From the NCBI RefSeq assembly GCF_900302505.1, contig NZ_OMOJ01000014.1, positions 1 to 64,000 on the forward strand: a DNA stretch of 64,000 bases. Reading direction: 5' to 3'. A program made the translations under genes and the position numbers. Every line of letters starts with the position of its first letter. Position 1 is the stretch's first letter. The notes below the pieces were generated by a model. That model searched no databases. It had not been told where the DNA came from and worked only from the letters and a program-made list of their open reading frames with translations. Positions 19,201 to 25,870 of this stretch are shown one piece after another. This DNA is from Pseudoprimorskyibacter insulae (GTDB taxonomy: Bacteria > Pseudomonadota > Alphaproteobacteria > Rhodobacterales > Rhodobacteraceae).

Positions 19201-19595
19201 TTGATATTGTCGTTGCCCGCATCGCCAAACAGGGTGTCGTTGCCGGTGGCCGTGCCTTTGATCGTGTCATTGAAGACCGACCCGTACAGGTATTCGATGC
19301 CGATCAGCGTATCGAGATTGCCCCAGGTGTCGGTCACCTTGCCGGTGCCTAGATCGGCGCTGATGCCGCGTGTGCCCGTTTCCTTGAAATAAAAGACCCG
19401 GTCTACACCCGCCCCACCATTGATGGTGTCATTGCCGGCCTCGCCATAAAGCGTGTCATTGCCGGTGCCGCCATCCAACGAGTCATTCCCGGCGCGGCCG
19501 TCCAGAATGTCATCGCCGCCCAGGCCATTGATGGTGTCCGCAGCATCGGTGCCTGCAAGACCGTTATTCGTTGCGTCCCCATTGATTACTGCCAT
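9714..19595 (-). CDS. Giant RTX / Ig-like repeat surface protein (3293 aa)
   Basis: A 3293-aa, acidic, glycine- and aspartate-rich protein with no N-terminal signal peptide, as expected for type I secretion. Layout by eye: residues 1-1790, RTX nonapeptide blocks (GGxGNDxLx) alternating with about 16 copies of a linker unit whose core is VRYRDDxAGVTVNL...DTLIxIE...HGSDFxD; about 1790-2010, two unusual RTX-related segments; about 2010-2110, a cadherin-like domain; about 2110-3055, ten Ig-like repeats of about 93 residues starting NDAPTG; then a second RTX block and a C-terminal module ending FDLLA that recurs in three other proteins here. Likely a Ca2+-dependent adhesin or matrix protein. No transporter for it is in the window. 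Confidence 0.9.
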   Translation of the reverse strand: MAVINGDATNNGLAGTDAADTINGLGGDDILDGRAGNDSLDGGTGNDTLYGEAGNDTINGGAGVDRVFYFKETGTRGISADLGTGKVTDTWGNLDTLIGIEYLYGSVFNDTIKGTATGNDTLFGDAGNDNINGLGGDDILVGDKGNDTLQGDAGSDQVAYFFETGTLGVVVNLITQTATDTWGDTDTLFNIERIIGSDHDDILKGSGAANFFYGRDGADLIETFNGVDTLVGDKGADTLDGGDSENDVLSYYLESGTLGVTVNLKTGTAIDTWGDTDTIRNLEVIHGTDKADRMIGSDGVGHDGKLYDERFIGYDGDDYMDGGDGKDYYSTGAGNDTIMVGATLAEARDTIVISGSGNKVIKGGNSEGTLYGHHLIFEIDEAITVNLKDGTASSATMTTDFTEGLYILEVNGTMHDDHLIGGNPLFDYLEWYTGNQGNDTIDGGTGTADTVIYEPEEQIGAYNFDLGRTEYGMFGVVVDLGAGTAKDAFGDTDTLINIDHVRGTNWDDYIKGSDEQNAFWGLKGNDTLDGGEGEDIVHYREDALREGNAGVTVNLFNGTAIDGHGTTDTLISIENVHATDKNDFVVGNNVDNRLFGYDGNDTLRGFGGKDVLVGGVGDDSLSGGDDHDELVGGAGNDLLDGGQGDDLVRYRDDTAGIAADLTSGKVTDGDGGIDTLISIESVHGSDFGDTLAGDGGANELSGFGGNDLIEGRTGADTLLGGTGNDTIRGGAQNDELWGGAGDDTLDGGDGTDLVRYRDAAAGVSANLATNSANDGEGGTDTFIGIEGIHGSEHNDTLKGDSAGNELSGFGGNDLIEGQDGNDTLLGGGGQDTIRGGTGDDELWGEGGNDTLDGGAGTDLVRYLSSTAAVVVDLAAGTAQDGLGGTDTLIGIEGAHGSEFGDTLKGDAGGNELSGFGGNDTLIGQGGEDTLIGGVGNDSILASGGDDTLLGGDGFDTLDGGDGTDLVRYRDDVAGVTVNLASGSAVDGAGNTDVLVNIEDIDGSDHNDKLTGSSGSNRLFGYAGNDLISGTGGSDTLKGGTGNDTLLGGDGDDEIWGEQGADSIDGGTGIDLIRYRGATGGVTVDLNGGSALDGHGAQDSLKNIENVHGSDFSDILRGDLNDNELAGFKGNDTLSGFQGNDKLLGDEGNDSLSGGGGEDELSGGAGVDTLNGGAGRDLARYRDSTSGVVVDLAAGQAQDGFGTSDTLIDIEGAHGSDFGDTLRGDTGDNELFGFDGDDTIQGSLGNDTLLGGAGNDSLHGGGGNDLMTGDAGADTLDGSTGIDLVRYRDDAAGVTVNLISGQALDGGGALDTLIDIENAHGSDFDDKLTGDVSANELSGFAGADTIAGNGGNDTILGGAGNDSLSGGANNDEIWGEAGNDTIDGGDGTDLVRYRSAGAGANVNLATGTATDGDGGNDSLTSIENAHGSDFGDTLTGNAGNNELSGFAGNDLLQGGAGVDTLLGGEGDDTIQGGDGDDEIWGQAGADNIDGGAGANDLLRYRDDEAGVTVNLTTGTATDGSGSTDTITNIEHVHTSDHNDSIVGNSAINRLFGFAGDDTMRGEAGNDILLGDGGDDSIDGGTGDDEIWGGAGADTIDGGAGTDLVRYLDAIGSVTANLATGVASSDGFGSSDVLSNVEDVDGSNFADSITGDSGANRLFGFGGRDTLEGGDGNDVLAGDDNKADTSTDEDDSLSGGGGNDTMLGEGGDDTYDGGDGTDLVRFIYATSGLNVNLLLGTATGEGNDSLSNVENIDGSNFDDLIVGDSNVNVLSGMGGADTLIGNAGNDVLSGRGGGDVYEFIAGDGNDVVNDLGGDGVDKIIFHDYYARNATVIMQNPNDPNNKAIQISFGITGDVVVIANGRDASSASAIEQIVWADGTTWSHATLIANLGQQGTVDSAGPTPLDNVLNYTPNDDVRDGLDGNDLIRGLGGNDSLSGSGGNDTLIGGEGDDTLLGGDGNDLLEGGPGNDVKDGGAGTDTAVYGVALSDAAVSLSGGVFTITSHLGTDTVSNVESFKFTDQTLTLAQMTAIGTNQAPVSTLPPTLSNSEGAVSVNFAQFFSDPEGATLTYEISGLPDGLTVSGTGLTVSGTVEGSLTPYLVRITASDALNGQVTASVRWTIENINAAPTGGVSITGTATEGQTLTADTSTLADGDGLGELSYVWMRDGVVVAGADTQTYHLTAADIGAQMSVKVSYTDGFGTAESVSSTATSAVLNVNSLPTGGVSISGTPTEGQTLTAQTSSLADADGLGALRLQWLRDTIEIEGANGATYTLGDDDIGARIRLRVTYTDQQGTFETVTSSGTTAVRNVNDAPTGSVVIEGSPSEGQTLSADTSTLDDGDGMGALSYQWLRNDNPISGANSGAYTLTADDIGGTITVKVSYTDAHGTAESVTSAATAAVTNTNDAPTGAVVIDGTVSLGQTLTANTSTLSDADGVGQLSYQWMRDGTAITGATASTYKVVTADIGSQLTVVVSYEDGGNTQETVTSDPTATVISGNELPTGKVVITGTAAQHETLGIDSSTLADANGMGNLSYQWLRDGTAITGAKGATYTLVTADIGKKISVKVSYTDGIGTQESVTSAATAAVSNANDGPSGTVVLTGTAKQGETLTADLSGLSDEDGLGTVFTYQWQRGGVDIAGATSASYTLAQADVDQAITVKVGYTDGIGTEESVTSAASAPVENINDAPVGKPIITGKVARGETVTADGSGVTDADGIASQLFYEWFRDGTKIMGANSETYTIQAEDDGANLTVKLKYTDQFSQLEEVFSDPVNVNDANDAPTGSIPITGDKVQGATLTADVSNFNDPDGLGTLNYQWLRDDAEVSGATGQTYVLTQADVGAQISVRVSYTDQQGYDESVTTGKTMAIANVNDAPVGKPVLTGTPNPGNVLTMDTSGLSDPDGIASNLFFEWFRDGTKIPGALAETYTLTSADLGTKITGMAKFVDGGGTQEEVFSTAITVVEATNTAPAGALVVTGTAKPGQVLTADASGITDVDGIQSNLFYEWFLDGTKIPGELATTYTVRDGDAGHSITALVKFVDGLGKLESVTSSPVAATSGVTVKTGTAGNDRLEGTDGADSLVGLGGNDTLIGAGGDDTLEGGDGVDVLNGGDGDDFIYGGATEADLRDVVYGGNGNDYVEGGYGNDELRGDAGNDTLAGGFGADTMIGGDGDDQVTGSAWGDVLFGGNGDDFINGGFGYDRVNGGTGADQFFHIGNAGHGSDWIQDYNAAEGDVLFYGASAVKDDFLIQRATTASAGADTVQEVFITNKTTGVLLWALVDGDAQSELNVKVGANVFDLLA
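10430..13240 (-). repeat. Ten tandem Ig-like repeats of about 93 codons
   Basis: Repeat starts are recognisable as N-A/D-x-P-T/V-G followed by GTxxxGxTLTADTS, LSYQWLRDGxxIxGA and SYTDxxGTxESVTS. I count ten starts. Extended beta-sandwich repeats of this kind act as stalks in large bacterial adhesins. The DNA repeats diverge, so they are not a recent expansion. Confidence 0.8.
14230..19590 (-). repeat. RTX region built of a ~105-codon super-repeat
   Basis: On the plus strand the segment encoding VRYRD (tcgcgatagcgcacaaggtc-like) recurs about every 310-320 bp, for example near 16690, 17010, 17330 and 17650. This gives a super-repeat of about 105 residues: one linker unit with a predicted beta core plus three or four RTX nonapeptide rows. 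Around 16 units are countable, with the first four and the last two more divergent. Confidence 0.75.
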
Positions 19596-19903
19596 GACGA
19601 CAACCCTTCCTCAAAATGCGATTATTCGAGTGCCCGACAAGACACCGTAGGTATTACGATTTGACTGCTCTGGCCGCAGGGTACGAAAAAATGCGGCTAC
19701 ACTCTGACTTTTTGCAAGTTTCTTGCCTTATCGCGAAGATTTGTGACATTTCGCCATGCAAAGTGCAATTGTAATCCCCGCAAACGGCCTTGCCCGTCTG
19801 GGGGGGGATGTGGTCAAACACACCAACACGCCAATTTTCGCGCCATTCCCAATTTAGGCGGGGCGCAAAATTGTCATCACAGATCTTGATTTCAGGATAT
19901 TTC
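19596..19903. promoter_or_regulatory. Divergent intergenic region between giant RTX gene and GT61 gene
   Basis: 308 bp, more AT-rich than its surroundings and without a gene. It must hold the start signals of both divergent genes. The RTX gene has aaggg a few bases before its ATG. An imperfect inverted repeat, CAATTTT at 19832-19838 and AAAATTG at 19867-19873 with GCGCC/GGCGC inside, lies just upstream of the GT61 start and could be an operator or a leader hairpin. I see no clear sigma70 promoter. Confidence 0.45.
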
Positions 19904-21193
19904 ATGAGCTGGTTCAATAAAATTCGCCAAAAACAGTCGGACTTGCCCGCAGTTGAGGTGAACCCGGATGCCCCGTCCCTGACGCTGGACACCAACCCTG
20001 ATCGCCTGTCGTCCAAAGCCCCGGGCCTTTATCTTTATCCCCGCACGACCCTGCCTGCGATGGCCCGGTTCGAAGACATCCCCGTGGTTCCCGTCAGCCA
20101 GACCGAAAACATGGTCCTGCTGGGCGGGCCGGTCTGGCCGAACTGGCGCAGCCATGGCCCCTTGCGGCACAACCGGTCGGGCACGCCGGTCGATCGCCAT
20201 CCCCCCGCCTATCCCGATCAGCAACAGCCCTTTGACACCCCTGCCACCTGGGGCGGCCATGCGGTGTCGCATTTTGGACATTTCATCGCCGAACACAGCA
20301 CCCGCATTTTGCAGGCCAGCGCCGAACATGGCGACAAGACCATGCTGTTCACGCTAGAGCCGAACAGCTCGGCCAATCAGCTGCCCAAGTTCTTCTGGCA
20401 GATCCTGTCGTGGTTTCAGGTCGATGCCAAACGGCTGCAATTCGTGCACAAGCCCCTGAAGGTGCGCGAGCTATGGGCCGCGCCGATGGCCGAACAATGG
20501 GCCCATGTGCCCACCTCGGACAGCTATCTGGATCTGCTGGCCGCCAATACCGAAAGCCAGGGCCTGACCCGCCGCCCCAACAGCGTGGTCTATGTGGCCC
20601 GCGACCGGATGGAGGCCACCGCCGAAGGGCATAACGCCGGTGAAACCTACCTGACCCAAGTGCTGCAAAGCCTTGGCGTGACCGTCATCCGCCCCGAGGC
20701 CATGCCACTGCGCGAACAGTTGGAGTATTACCACGGGGCCGAGACGCTGATCTTTGCCGAAGGTTCGGCCATGCATGGGCGGCAACTTCTGGGGCGCCGC
20801 GACCAGACCATCGTCGTGCTGAACCGCCGCCCGAACATGCGCATTGGCCTGTCGGCCCTGCATCCGCGCGTCTCGTCGCTGGCCTATGCCGAAACCACGA
20901 TTGGCACGGCCTCGGTGCTCTGGCCCGGCGGCAAGCCGTGGATCGTGCGGGCGATCTCGCTTTACGATGTGGATGTGCTTTTGGGCACCTTCGATGCGCT
21001 TGGCATTCCGCTGTCCAAGGCCTGGGACACCAAAGCCTATCTGGCAGCCCGCGATCACGCGATCCGCCACTGGATTCAGCTACGCTTTGATCCGCGCCAG
21101 CCGATCGACCATGCGGCCTCAGTGGTGCAGGTCCGCAAAGACTTCGCGGCGCTGGGGCTGGACCATCTGATCGACCACCTGCCCAAGGCCTGA
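19904..21193 (+). CDS. GT61 family (DUF563) glycosyltransferase
   Basis: A 429-aa cytosolic protein. The C-terminal half carries features of the DUF563/GT61 family: SVVYVARDR, then LGVTVIRPEAMPLREQLEYY, and AETLIFAEGSAMHGRQLL. Members transfer sugars in surface polysaccharide or matrix synthesis. The N-terminal 110 residues are less conserved and contain WGGHAVSHFGHFIAEHSTR. ATG 19904 is used with AGGA about eight bases upstream; a longer in-frame extension to 19790 covers the palindromic leader and looks non-coding. One base separates its stop from the next gene, so both are in one operon. Confidence 0.82.
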   Translation: MSWFNKIRQKQSDLPAVEVNPDAPSLTLDTNPDRLSSKAPGLYLYPRTTLPAMARFEDIPVVPVSQTENMVLLGGPVWPNWRSHGPLRHNRSGTPVDRHPPAYPDQQQPFDTPATWGGHAVSHFGHFIAEHSTRILQASAEHGDKTMLFTLEPNSSANQLPKFFWQILSWFQVDAKRLQFVHKPLKVRELWAAPMAEQWAHVPTSDSYLDLLAANTESQGLTRRPNSVVYVARDRMEATAEGHNAGETYLTQVLQSLGVTVIRPEAMPLREQLEYYHGAETLIFAEGSAMHGRQLLGRRDQTIVVLNRRPNMRIGLSALHPRVSSLAYAETTIGTASVLWPGGKPWIVRAISLYDVDVLLGTFDALGIPLSKAWDTKAYLAARDHAIRHWIQLRFDPRQPIDHAASVVQVRKDFAALGLDHLIDHLPKA

Positions 21194-21194
21194 C

Positions 21195-23069
21195 ATGGAT
21201 GACCTGATCACGAAGCTGCACGCCTCGGGGCTGTTTGACCGGGACTGGTACTGCGCCACCTATGCCGATGTCGCGCAGACCGGGCTCGATCCGATGTGGC
21301 ATTTCGTGAAATACGGGCTGGATCTGGGGCGCGCGCCGGGGCCGGGCTTTGATCCGGGCTTTTACCTGGCGCGCTATCCGGATGTGGCCAGCGGCGATAT
21401 CACCCCCCTGCGCCACTACCTGTTCCACGGGCAGGCCGAGGGGCGCTTTCCCACCCCCGCCGCCGCGCAAACCCATGACGGCATGACCCGCGTGCGCCGC
21501 CTTCAGGCCGAACTTTGGGGCGGTCTGGAAGACAGCGCCGCCACGGGTTTGATGGATCTGGTGAACACCCCCGATCTGCCCGATCAGGTCCGGTTTGAGG
21601 CCGGGTGCCAATTGGCCTTCTGGCGCGATTACAGCGGCGATGCCGCCGGGGCCGAGGCGCTGTTGCACCGGCTGGGGGGCCTGCCGCCGCGCTATTCCCG
21701 CGCCTCGTTCCGGCAAATCCCGCTGGCCACGCTTTACGCCCGGCGCGGGGCGCGGCAGGCGGCACGGGCCGCCTTGCAGGCCATCCTGCCCGAGGATCAG
21801 GGCAGCGATCAGGTGCTGGCCTTGGCCAATCTGGAAAACGATGCGGGCAAGCTCGATCTGATCAACGGGCTTTATGCGCCGCGCGGGCTGGCGCAATTGA
21901 CCCGGCGCGATGCCGCCGCCCTGCTGAGCCTTGGCAATCTGACCGCCACAGGCTGCCCCGCGCGCCCCGCCGAAGGGCCGCTTGTGTCGGTCATCATGCC
22001 GGTGTTTCGCGCCGCCCGCACCATCCGCGCGGCCATCGCCAGCCTACAGGCCCAAACCCACACAGACCTGGAAATCATCGTCGTGGACGATGCCAGCGAT
22101 GACGACACGTTTCAGATCGTCTCGGACCTTGCCAAGGAAGACCCGCGCATCCGGCCCATCCGCCAGGCTGTCAATGGCGGGGCCTATGCCGCCCGCAACC
22201 GCGGCCTGTCCGAGGCGCGCGGCGAGATCATCACCACCCATGACGCCGATGACTGGTCTCATCCGCAAAAGATTGCCCTGCAACTGGATGCGCTGGCCCA
22301 AGACAGCGGGCTGGTCGGGGTCATTGCCCATTGGGCACGGGTCGCACCGCCCTTCCAGATCACCACCAACTGGCGGCTTGGCCCCAGCCTTCTGCAATGG
22401 AGCCATTCGTCTTTCCTGTTCCACCGGATTGTCGCCGACAGGCTGGGCGGCTGGGATGAGGTGCGGGTTTCAGGGGATATGGACTATATCTGGCGCTGCG
22501 AGGCGGCCTTTGGCGCAGCCTCGGTGCGGCGCATCCTGCCAGATCTGCCGCTGGCCTTCGCGCTGGATGACACCAGCAGCCTGACCCGCAATCCGCTGAC
22601 CCATATTCAGACCAGCTATCGCGGATTGCGTCACTATTATCGCGAAATCTGCCGGTTCTGGCAGCACGAGGCCCCCGGCGGGCTGACCCCAGACCAACAG
22701 GCCGAAAAACGCGCCATGCTGCCCCCTGCGATGCTGCCCGGCCAATCGGGGACGCAGCAGGTGGATCTGCTGCTGCGGGGGGATTTCTGTGATCGGGCGG
22801 TGATTGCCCAGATGGCCCGCCAGATCGAAGCTGCGCCAAGTCAGACCATAGCGCTCTCTCATGTGCCGGACCCGGATCTGACGCAGCGCCAGACAGGCTA
22901 TGCCATGCAGTTCGACATGGGCCTTTTTGCCCTGCTTCGGCGCGGCACCGTCTCGATCGCCTGCCCAGAGAAGGCGACCGAGGCCAGCGAAACGCTTACA
23001 CTTCGGGGCCGGGATCTGGCGGCAGATCATAGGGCGGAAGCGGCACAGGCCCATCCGCCACAACCGTAA
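21195..23069 (+). CDS. GT2 glycosyltransferase with N-terminal WY..YPDV module
   Basis: A 624-aa protein. Residues 13-87 hold two copies of the WY..YPDV module (FDRDWYCATYADV...HFVKYG and FDPGFYLARYPDV...HYLFHG). Then comes a helical, TPR-like region (about 95-250), and a GT-A family 2 domain from about 258 (PLVSVIMPVFRAARTIRAAI) with EIIVVDDASDDDT and a DXD-like THDADDWSHPQK. The second half resembles the N-terminal half of the 933-aa protein at 25871, so they are paralogues. Sugar specificity cannot be read from sequence. The last 74 bases overlap, tail to tail, the small gene at 22996-23319. Confidence 0.85.
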   Translation: MDDLITKLHASGLFDRDWYCATYADVAQTGLDPMWHFVKYGLDLGRAPGPGFDPGFYLARYPDVASGDITPLRHYLFHGQAEGRFPTPAAAQTHDGMTRVRRLQAELWGGLEDSAATGLMDLVNTPDLPDQVRFEAGCQLAFWRDYSGDAAGAEALLHRLGGLPPRYSRASFRQIPLATLYARRGARQAARAALQAILPEDQGSDQVLALANLENDAGKLDLINGLYAPRGLAQLTRRDAAALLSLGNLTATGCPARPAEGPLVSVIMPVFRAARTIRAAIASLQAQTHTDLEIIVVDDASDDDTFQIVSDLAKEDPRIRPIRQAVNGGAYAARNRGLSEARGEIITTHDADDWSHPQKIALQLDALAQDSGLVGVIAHWARVAPPFQITTNWRLGPSLLQWSHSSFLFHRIVADRLGGWDEVRVSGDMDYIWRCEAAFGAASVRRILPDLPLAFALDDTSSLTRNPLTHIQTSYRGLRHYYREICRFWQHEAPGGLTPDQQAEKRAMLPPAMLPGQSGTQQVDLLLRGDFCDRAVIAQMARQIEAAPSQTIALSHVPDPDLTQRQTGYAMQFDMGLFALLRRGTVSIACPEKATEASETLTLRGRDLAADHRAEAAQAHPPQP

Positions 23070-23319
23070 CCGGCGCGGGGAACAGGGTCTGTTGCGGGGC
23101 GCGGGCACCATGCGGCAAGATCACCGACACATGCAGCGCGCCTCCGGTGCGGCAAACATCCCCGGCCAGCCAGTCGCAGCCCAGATCAGACGCGGCCAAA
23201 CACGCCCCGTCCGCAATCGCCGAAAGATCCAGCGCCACACCGTTGAAATACAGCGTCTCGCCTTCGCAGGTCAGGGTCAGCGCATCATCCCGGCGCATGG
23301 GGGTAAAGCTCAGATGCAT
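22996..23319 (-). CDS. Small phage-tail-like protein of a DUF2793 pair
   Basis: A 107-aa protein (MHLSFTPMRRDDALTL ... DLGCDWLAGDVCRTGGALHV ... PPYDLPPDPGPEV). Similar small genes occur next to DUF2793 tail-like genes in Rhodobacterales prophages; I recall this as a pattern and cannot check it here. The start ATG 23319 is supported by AGGAGA just upstream on the minus strand. It lies 10 bases after the DUF2793 gene and is probably translated with it. Its 3' end overlaps the GT2 gene on the other strand by 74 bases. Function unknown. Confidence 0.7.
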   Translation of the reverse strand: MHLSFTPMRRDDALTLTCEGETLYFNGVALDLSAIADGACLAASDLGCDWLAGDVCRTGGALHVSVILPHGARAPQQTLFPAPVTVVADGPVPLPPYDLPPDPGPEV

Positions 23320-23329
23320 GGGGCTCTCC

Positions 23330-24739
23330 TTAGTACCAGCGGCCAATGGCCATGACATTCACATGGATCACCCGGCCGGTGACGGCGGTATGGGCCACCG
23401 CATAGACCGTGGCCGGTGTGTTGCCCACATCGCCAAGCCCGCCAACAGCGGTCATCGTCGACAGGTTCTCAACATGGGCGGTGATGGTGCAGGCGGGCGG
23501 CTCGGAAAACATTGCCGCAAAGACCGTATTGCCGCTCAGCAGACTGCCCGAGCGAAACAGCGCCCCATAGGCGATGTTCAGATCCTGACCGCTCAAAGTC
23601 AGCTTTTTGTGGCAGATCTGGGTGCCATCGGCATAGCGCACATAGGCCCCGTTGGCATTGCTGCCGTGCTCCATCATCGCCCCGGTGGGCAGGCCGCCCG
23701 CCTGCGACACGGTCCCCAGAAGGTTGCCCGTATCATAGACCCGCTTGGGCGCCTGAAGCCCGGCGGCGCTTTCAGTCTGGTGAAACATCTGGCCTGTCAG
23801 GGTCTGGAAAATACGGTGACGCCGGCCGCTGGATCGCTGGACCTGCACCATCATCCCATACCGATCCGAACCATGGCCAGTCAGCGCGCCCGGGCCATCG
23901 GCCTTGTCATTGAACCCCACCAGCCAGCTGCCCATGGCATCGGGCAGAAGGCCGCTATAGGCCGCGCTGTCATTGGTCAGGCATTGCGCCCCGGTCATCA
24001 GGATTTTGCCCGCGGCCCCATCGCTGCCCGCGCTTTGCACCGCGCTGCCGGTCACTGGCGCATCCAGTTGCAGCCCGGTGTCGCTCAGGACCATGCGGGC
24101 CGTGCCTGCCGGGGCAAAGGTGATCTCTTGCGCGGCGGGATCGGCCCGCAGGACCGTGTCCCAAGACGCCCCATCGGCGCTGATCTTAACCGAAAACGCC
24201 GTATCGCCCGCCAGACCCATTTCCGCATGACCAACCCAGTCGGATTGAAACAGCACCGAACCCGTATCCCCCGCACTGGCCTTGTTCAGCTTCATCTGGT
24301 GGCCCGCGCCGGCATGGCTGAACAGGCTGGCGTCTGAGGCCACCGACAACCGGTTCGTGGCATCAGCGGTGGTGCCAATCCCCAGCTGCACGGTGCTTTG
24401 CAGCGCCGGCGCCCAGCTTCCGCCGCGCCAGACATGCAGTTCTTGAACATCCTGCGCCCAAACGCGCCAGCCCTCTTGCGGCGACACAAACAGCCAGGCC
24501 GTGCCGTCCCAATAGGCCAGCGCACCATCGCGCCCGGCCCAAACGCCCGTGGCCCCGGCCCCAATGCCATACATGGCACCGGCCTCAGGCGATGCAGGCG
24601 GCGCGACCTCGGCCAAAGCCAGAACCGCAGGCTGCGTCAGCGCATCCAGCTGCTGTAGGGCCTCATTGTGGGTGACGTGTTTCTGCGCCTGTGATGGCAG
24701 CAAAAAAGGCAACCCCATCCGGGGCGATAGATTTGACAT
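23330..24739 (-). CDS. DUF2793 domain protein, phage tail-like
   Basis: A 469-aa protein. Residues 1-120 match the DUF2793 pattern: MSNLSPRMGLPFLLPSQAQK, HVTHNEALQQLDAL, GAGATGVWAGRDGALAYWDG, AWLFVSPQEGWRVWAQDV. The rest (about 120-469) looks like a beta-rich tail-spike or fibre region with NRLSVASDASLFSHAG near 135. DUF2793 is found mainly in phage and gene-transfer-agent related tail genes of alphaproteobacteria. In this exopolysaccharide cluster no other phage gene is visible, so it may be a domesticated glycan-binding protein; that is inference. It is followed by the small partner gene. Confidence 0.8.
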   Translation of the reverse strand: MSNLSPRMGLPFLLPSQAQKHVTHNEALQQLDALTQPAVLALAEVAPPASPEAGAMYGIGAGATGVWAGRDGALAYWDGTAWLFVSPQEGWRVWAQDVQELHVWRGGSWAPALQSTVQLGIGTTADATNRLSVASDASLFSHAGAGHQMKLNKASAGDTGSVLFQSDWVGHAEMGLAGDTAFSVKISADGASWDTVLRADPAAQEITFAPAGTARMVLSDTGLQLDAPVTGSAVQSAGSDGAAGKILMTGAQCLTNDSAAYSGLLPDAMGSWLVGFNDKADGPGALTGHGSDRYGMMVQVQRSSGRRHRIFQTLTGQMFHQTESAAGLQAPKRVYDTGNLLGTVSQAGGLPTGAMMEHGSNANGAYVRYADGTQICHKKLTLSGQDLNIAYGALFRSGSLLSGNTVFAAMFSEPPACTITAHVENLSTMTAVGGLGDVGNTPATVYAVAHTAVTGRVIHVNVMAIGRWY

Positions 24740-24858
24740 GCGACTTTCCCGAATTGCGCGGGCCGCAAGGCCCCGGACGGTGTTCGGTTCTAGTCACCAA
24801 GGGTGAACGCGCTCTTGGGCCTGCGTGCGCTGGTCCCGCCGGGGCGCAACGGCCCCGC

Positions 24859-25800
24859 TCAGATCCGGCGCAGCAAAGCGGCCAGATAAAGCGACAGCGT
24901 GCCTTGCAGCCCCTGCCGGTAAACGCCCGTGCGCCATAGCATCCACAGCCGGTACACAAGCCCGCGGTTGCGTTCGCGGGCGAACAGGCGCAGCACCTCG
25001 CGGTTTTCTTCGGTCAGACGATGGGCCGAGGCCCGCAGCGCCGATATATTGACCGTGTTCCACCGCCGGAACCGCCCTGACACCAGCATGCGCAAGCGCC
25101 GTTTCTTCGCCTCAAGCCCCCGGTTCGCCCCGATCAGATTGCCCGCGTGCTGCCGGTACAGCAGCAAAGGCGCATCATCGAAGATCACGCGGCCACCGGC
25201 CCCGGTGACGATCTGGTAGACCCACCAGTCATGCACCACCAGTTTGCGCGGCTCATGGCTGGCGGCGCGGACCAGATCCAGCGCCGCATGGTTGAGGATC
25301 ATCGTATTGCCGCCCGCCACGTTCTGCACCAAGGCATGGCGAAAGCCCGCCGGACGACGCGCCCCGCGCGACAGGCGGCGGTTGTTCAGATCGGCATCGC
25401 ATTCCCAGCTGCGCCCGCAATACAGCAACATATCCGAAGGCGCCGCATCCTCGCGCAGGGCCCGCACCCCGCGTTTCAGCTTATCGGGCAGCCAGACATC
25501 GTCCTGATCGCAGAAGGCGGCATAATCGACCCAGTCGGGGCAGTGCCGCAGCAACCACAGGAAATTCTGCGCCGCACCATCGCACGGCCCGTCAATCAGC
25601 TGCACAGTCAGCGCCGGGTTCGCCTGCCCAAAGGCGCGGACAATATCGCGGGTGTCATCGGCGGAATTGTCATCGCTGACCAGGATCAGCGCCGGGGCCA
25701 TGCTCTGGGCCGCAAGGCTGTCCAATTGCTCCTGTAGGCAGGCCGCACCATTATAGGTTGCCAGAAGGATCGCAATCTTCGGCGCTGCGCTGTCACTCAT
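24859..25800 (-). CDS. GT2 family glycosyltransferase, rhamnosyltransferase-like
   Basis: A 313-aa GT-A enzyme. The start reads IAILLATYNGAACLQEQLDS, the nucleotide-binding region ILVSDDNSADDT, and the DXD region AAFCDQDDVWLPDKL, which is the classical pattern of rhamnosyltransferases and related GT2 enzymes. A mid-domain GGNTMILNHAALDLVRAA and a basic C-terminus (LRRI) follow. A strong ribosome site (AGGAGGAG) precedes the ATG at 25800. dTDP-rhamnose from the rfb operon at 57577 is a plausible donor, which is inference. It is in the same direction as the 933-aa gene upstream, 70 bases away. Confidence 0.87.
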   Translation of the reverse strand: MSDSAAPKIAILLATYNGAACLQEQLDSLAAQSMAPALILVSDDNSADDTRDIVRAFGQANPALTVQLIDGPCDGAAQNFLWLLRHCPDWVDYAAFCDQDDVWLPDKLKRGVRALREDAAPSDMLLYCGRSWECDADLNNRRLSRGARRPAGFRHALVQNVAGGNTMILNHAALDLVRAASHEPRKLVVHDWWVYQIVTGAGGRVIFDDAPLLLYRQHAGNLIGANRGLEAKKRRLRMLVSGRFRRWNTVNISALRASAHRLTEENREVLRLFARERNRGLVYRLWMLWRTGVYRQGLQGTLSLYLAALLRRI

Positions 25801-25870
25801 CGGGGGCTCTCCTCCTGCCAGAGGCGGCTATAGCGATATTCTGCGATCCGGTCCACATCCCCGAGCGGGA

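Noticed and set aside
19654-20016. Minus-strand ORF of 120 codons between the RTX gene and GT61
   Set aside because: It overlaps the GT61 start and the divergent control region, has no family match and an odd composition (many Cys and Trp).
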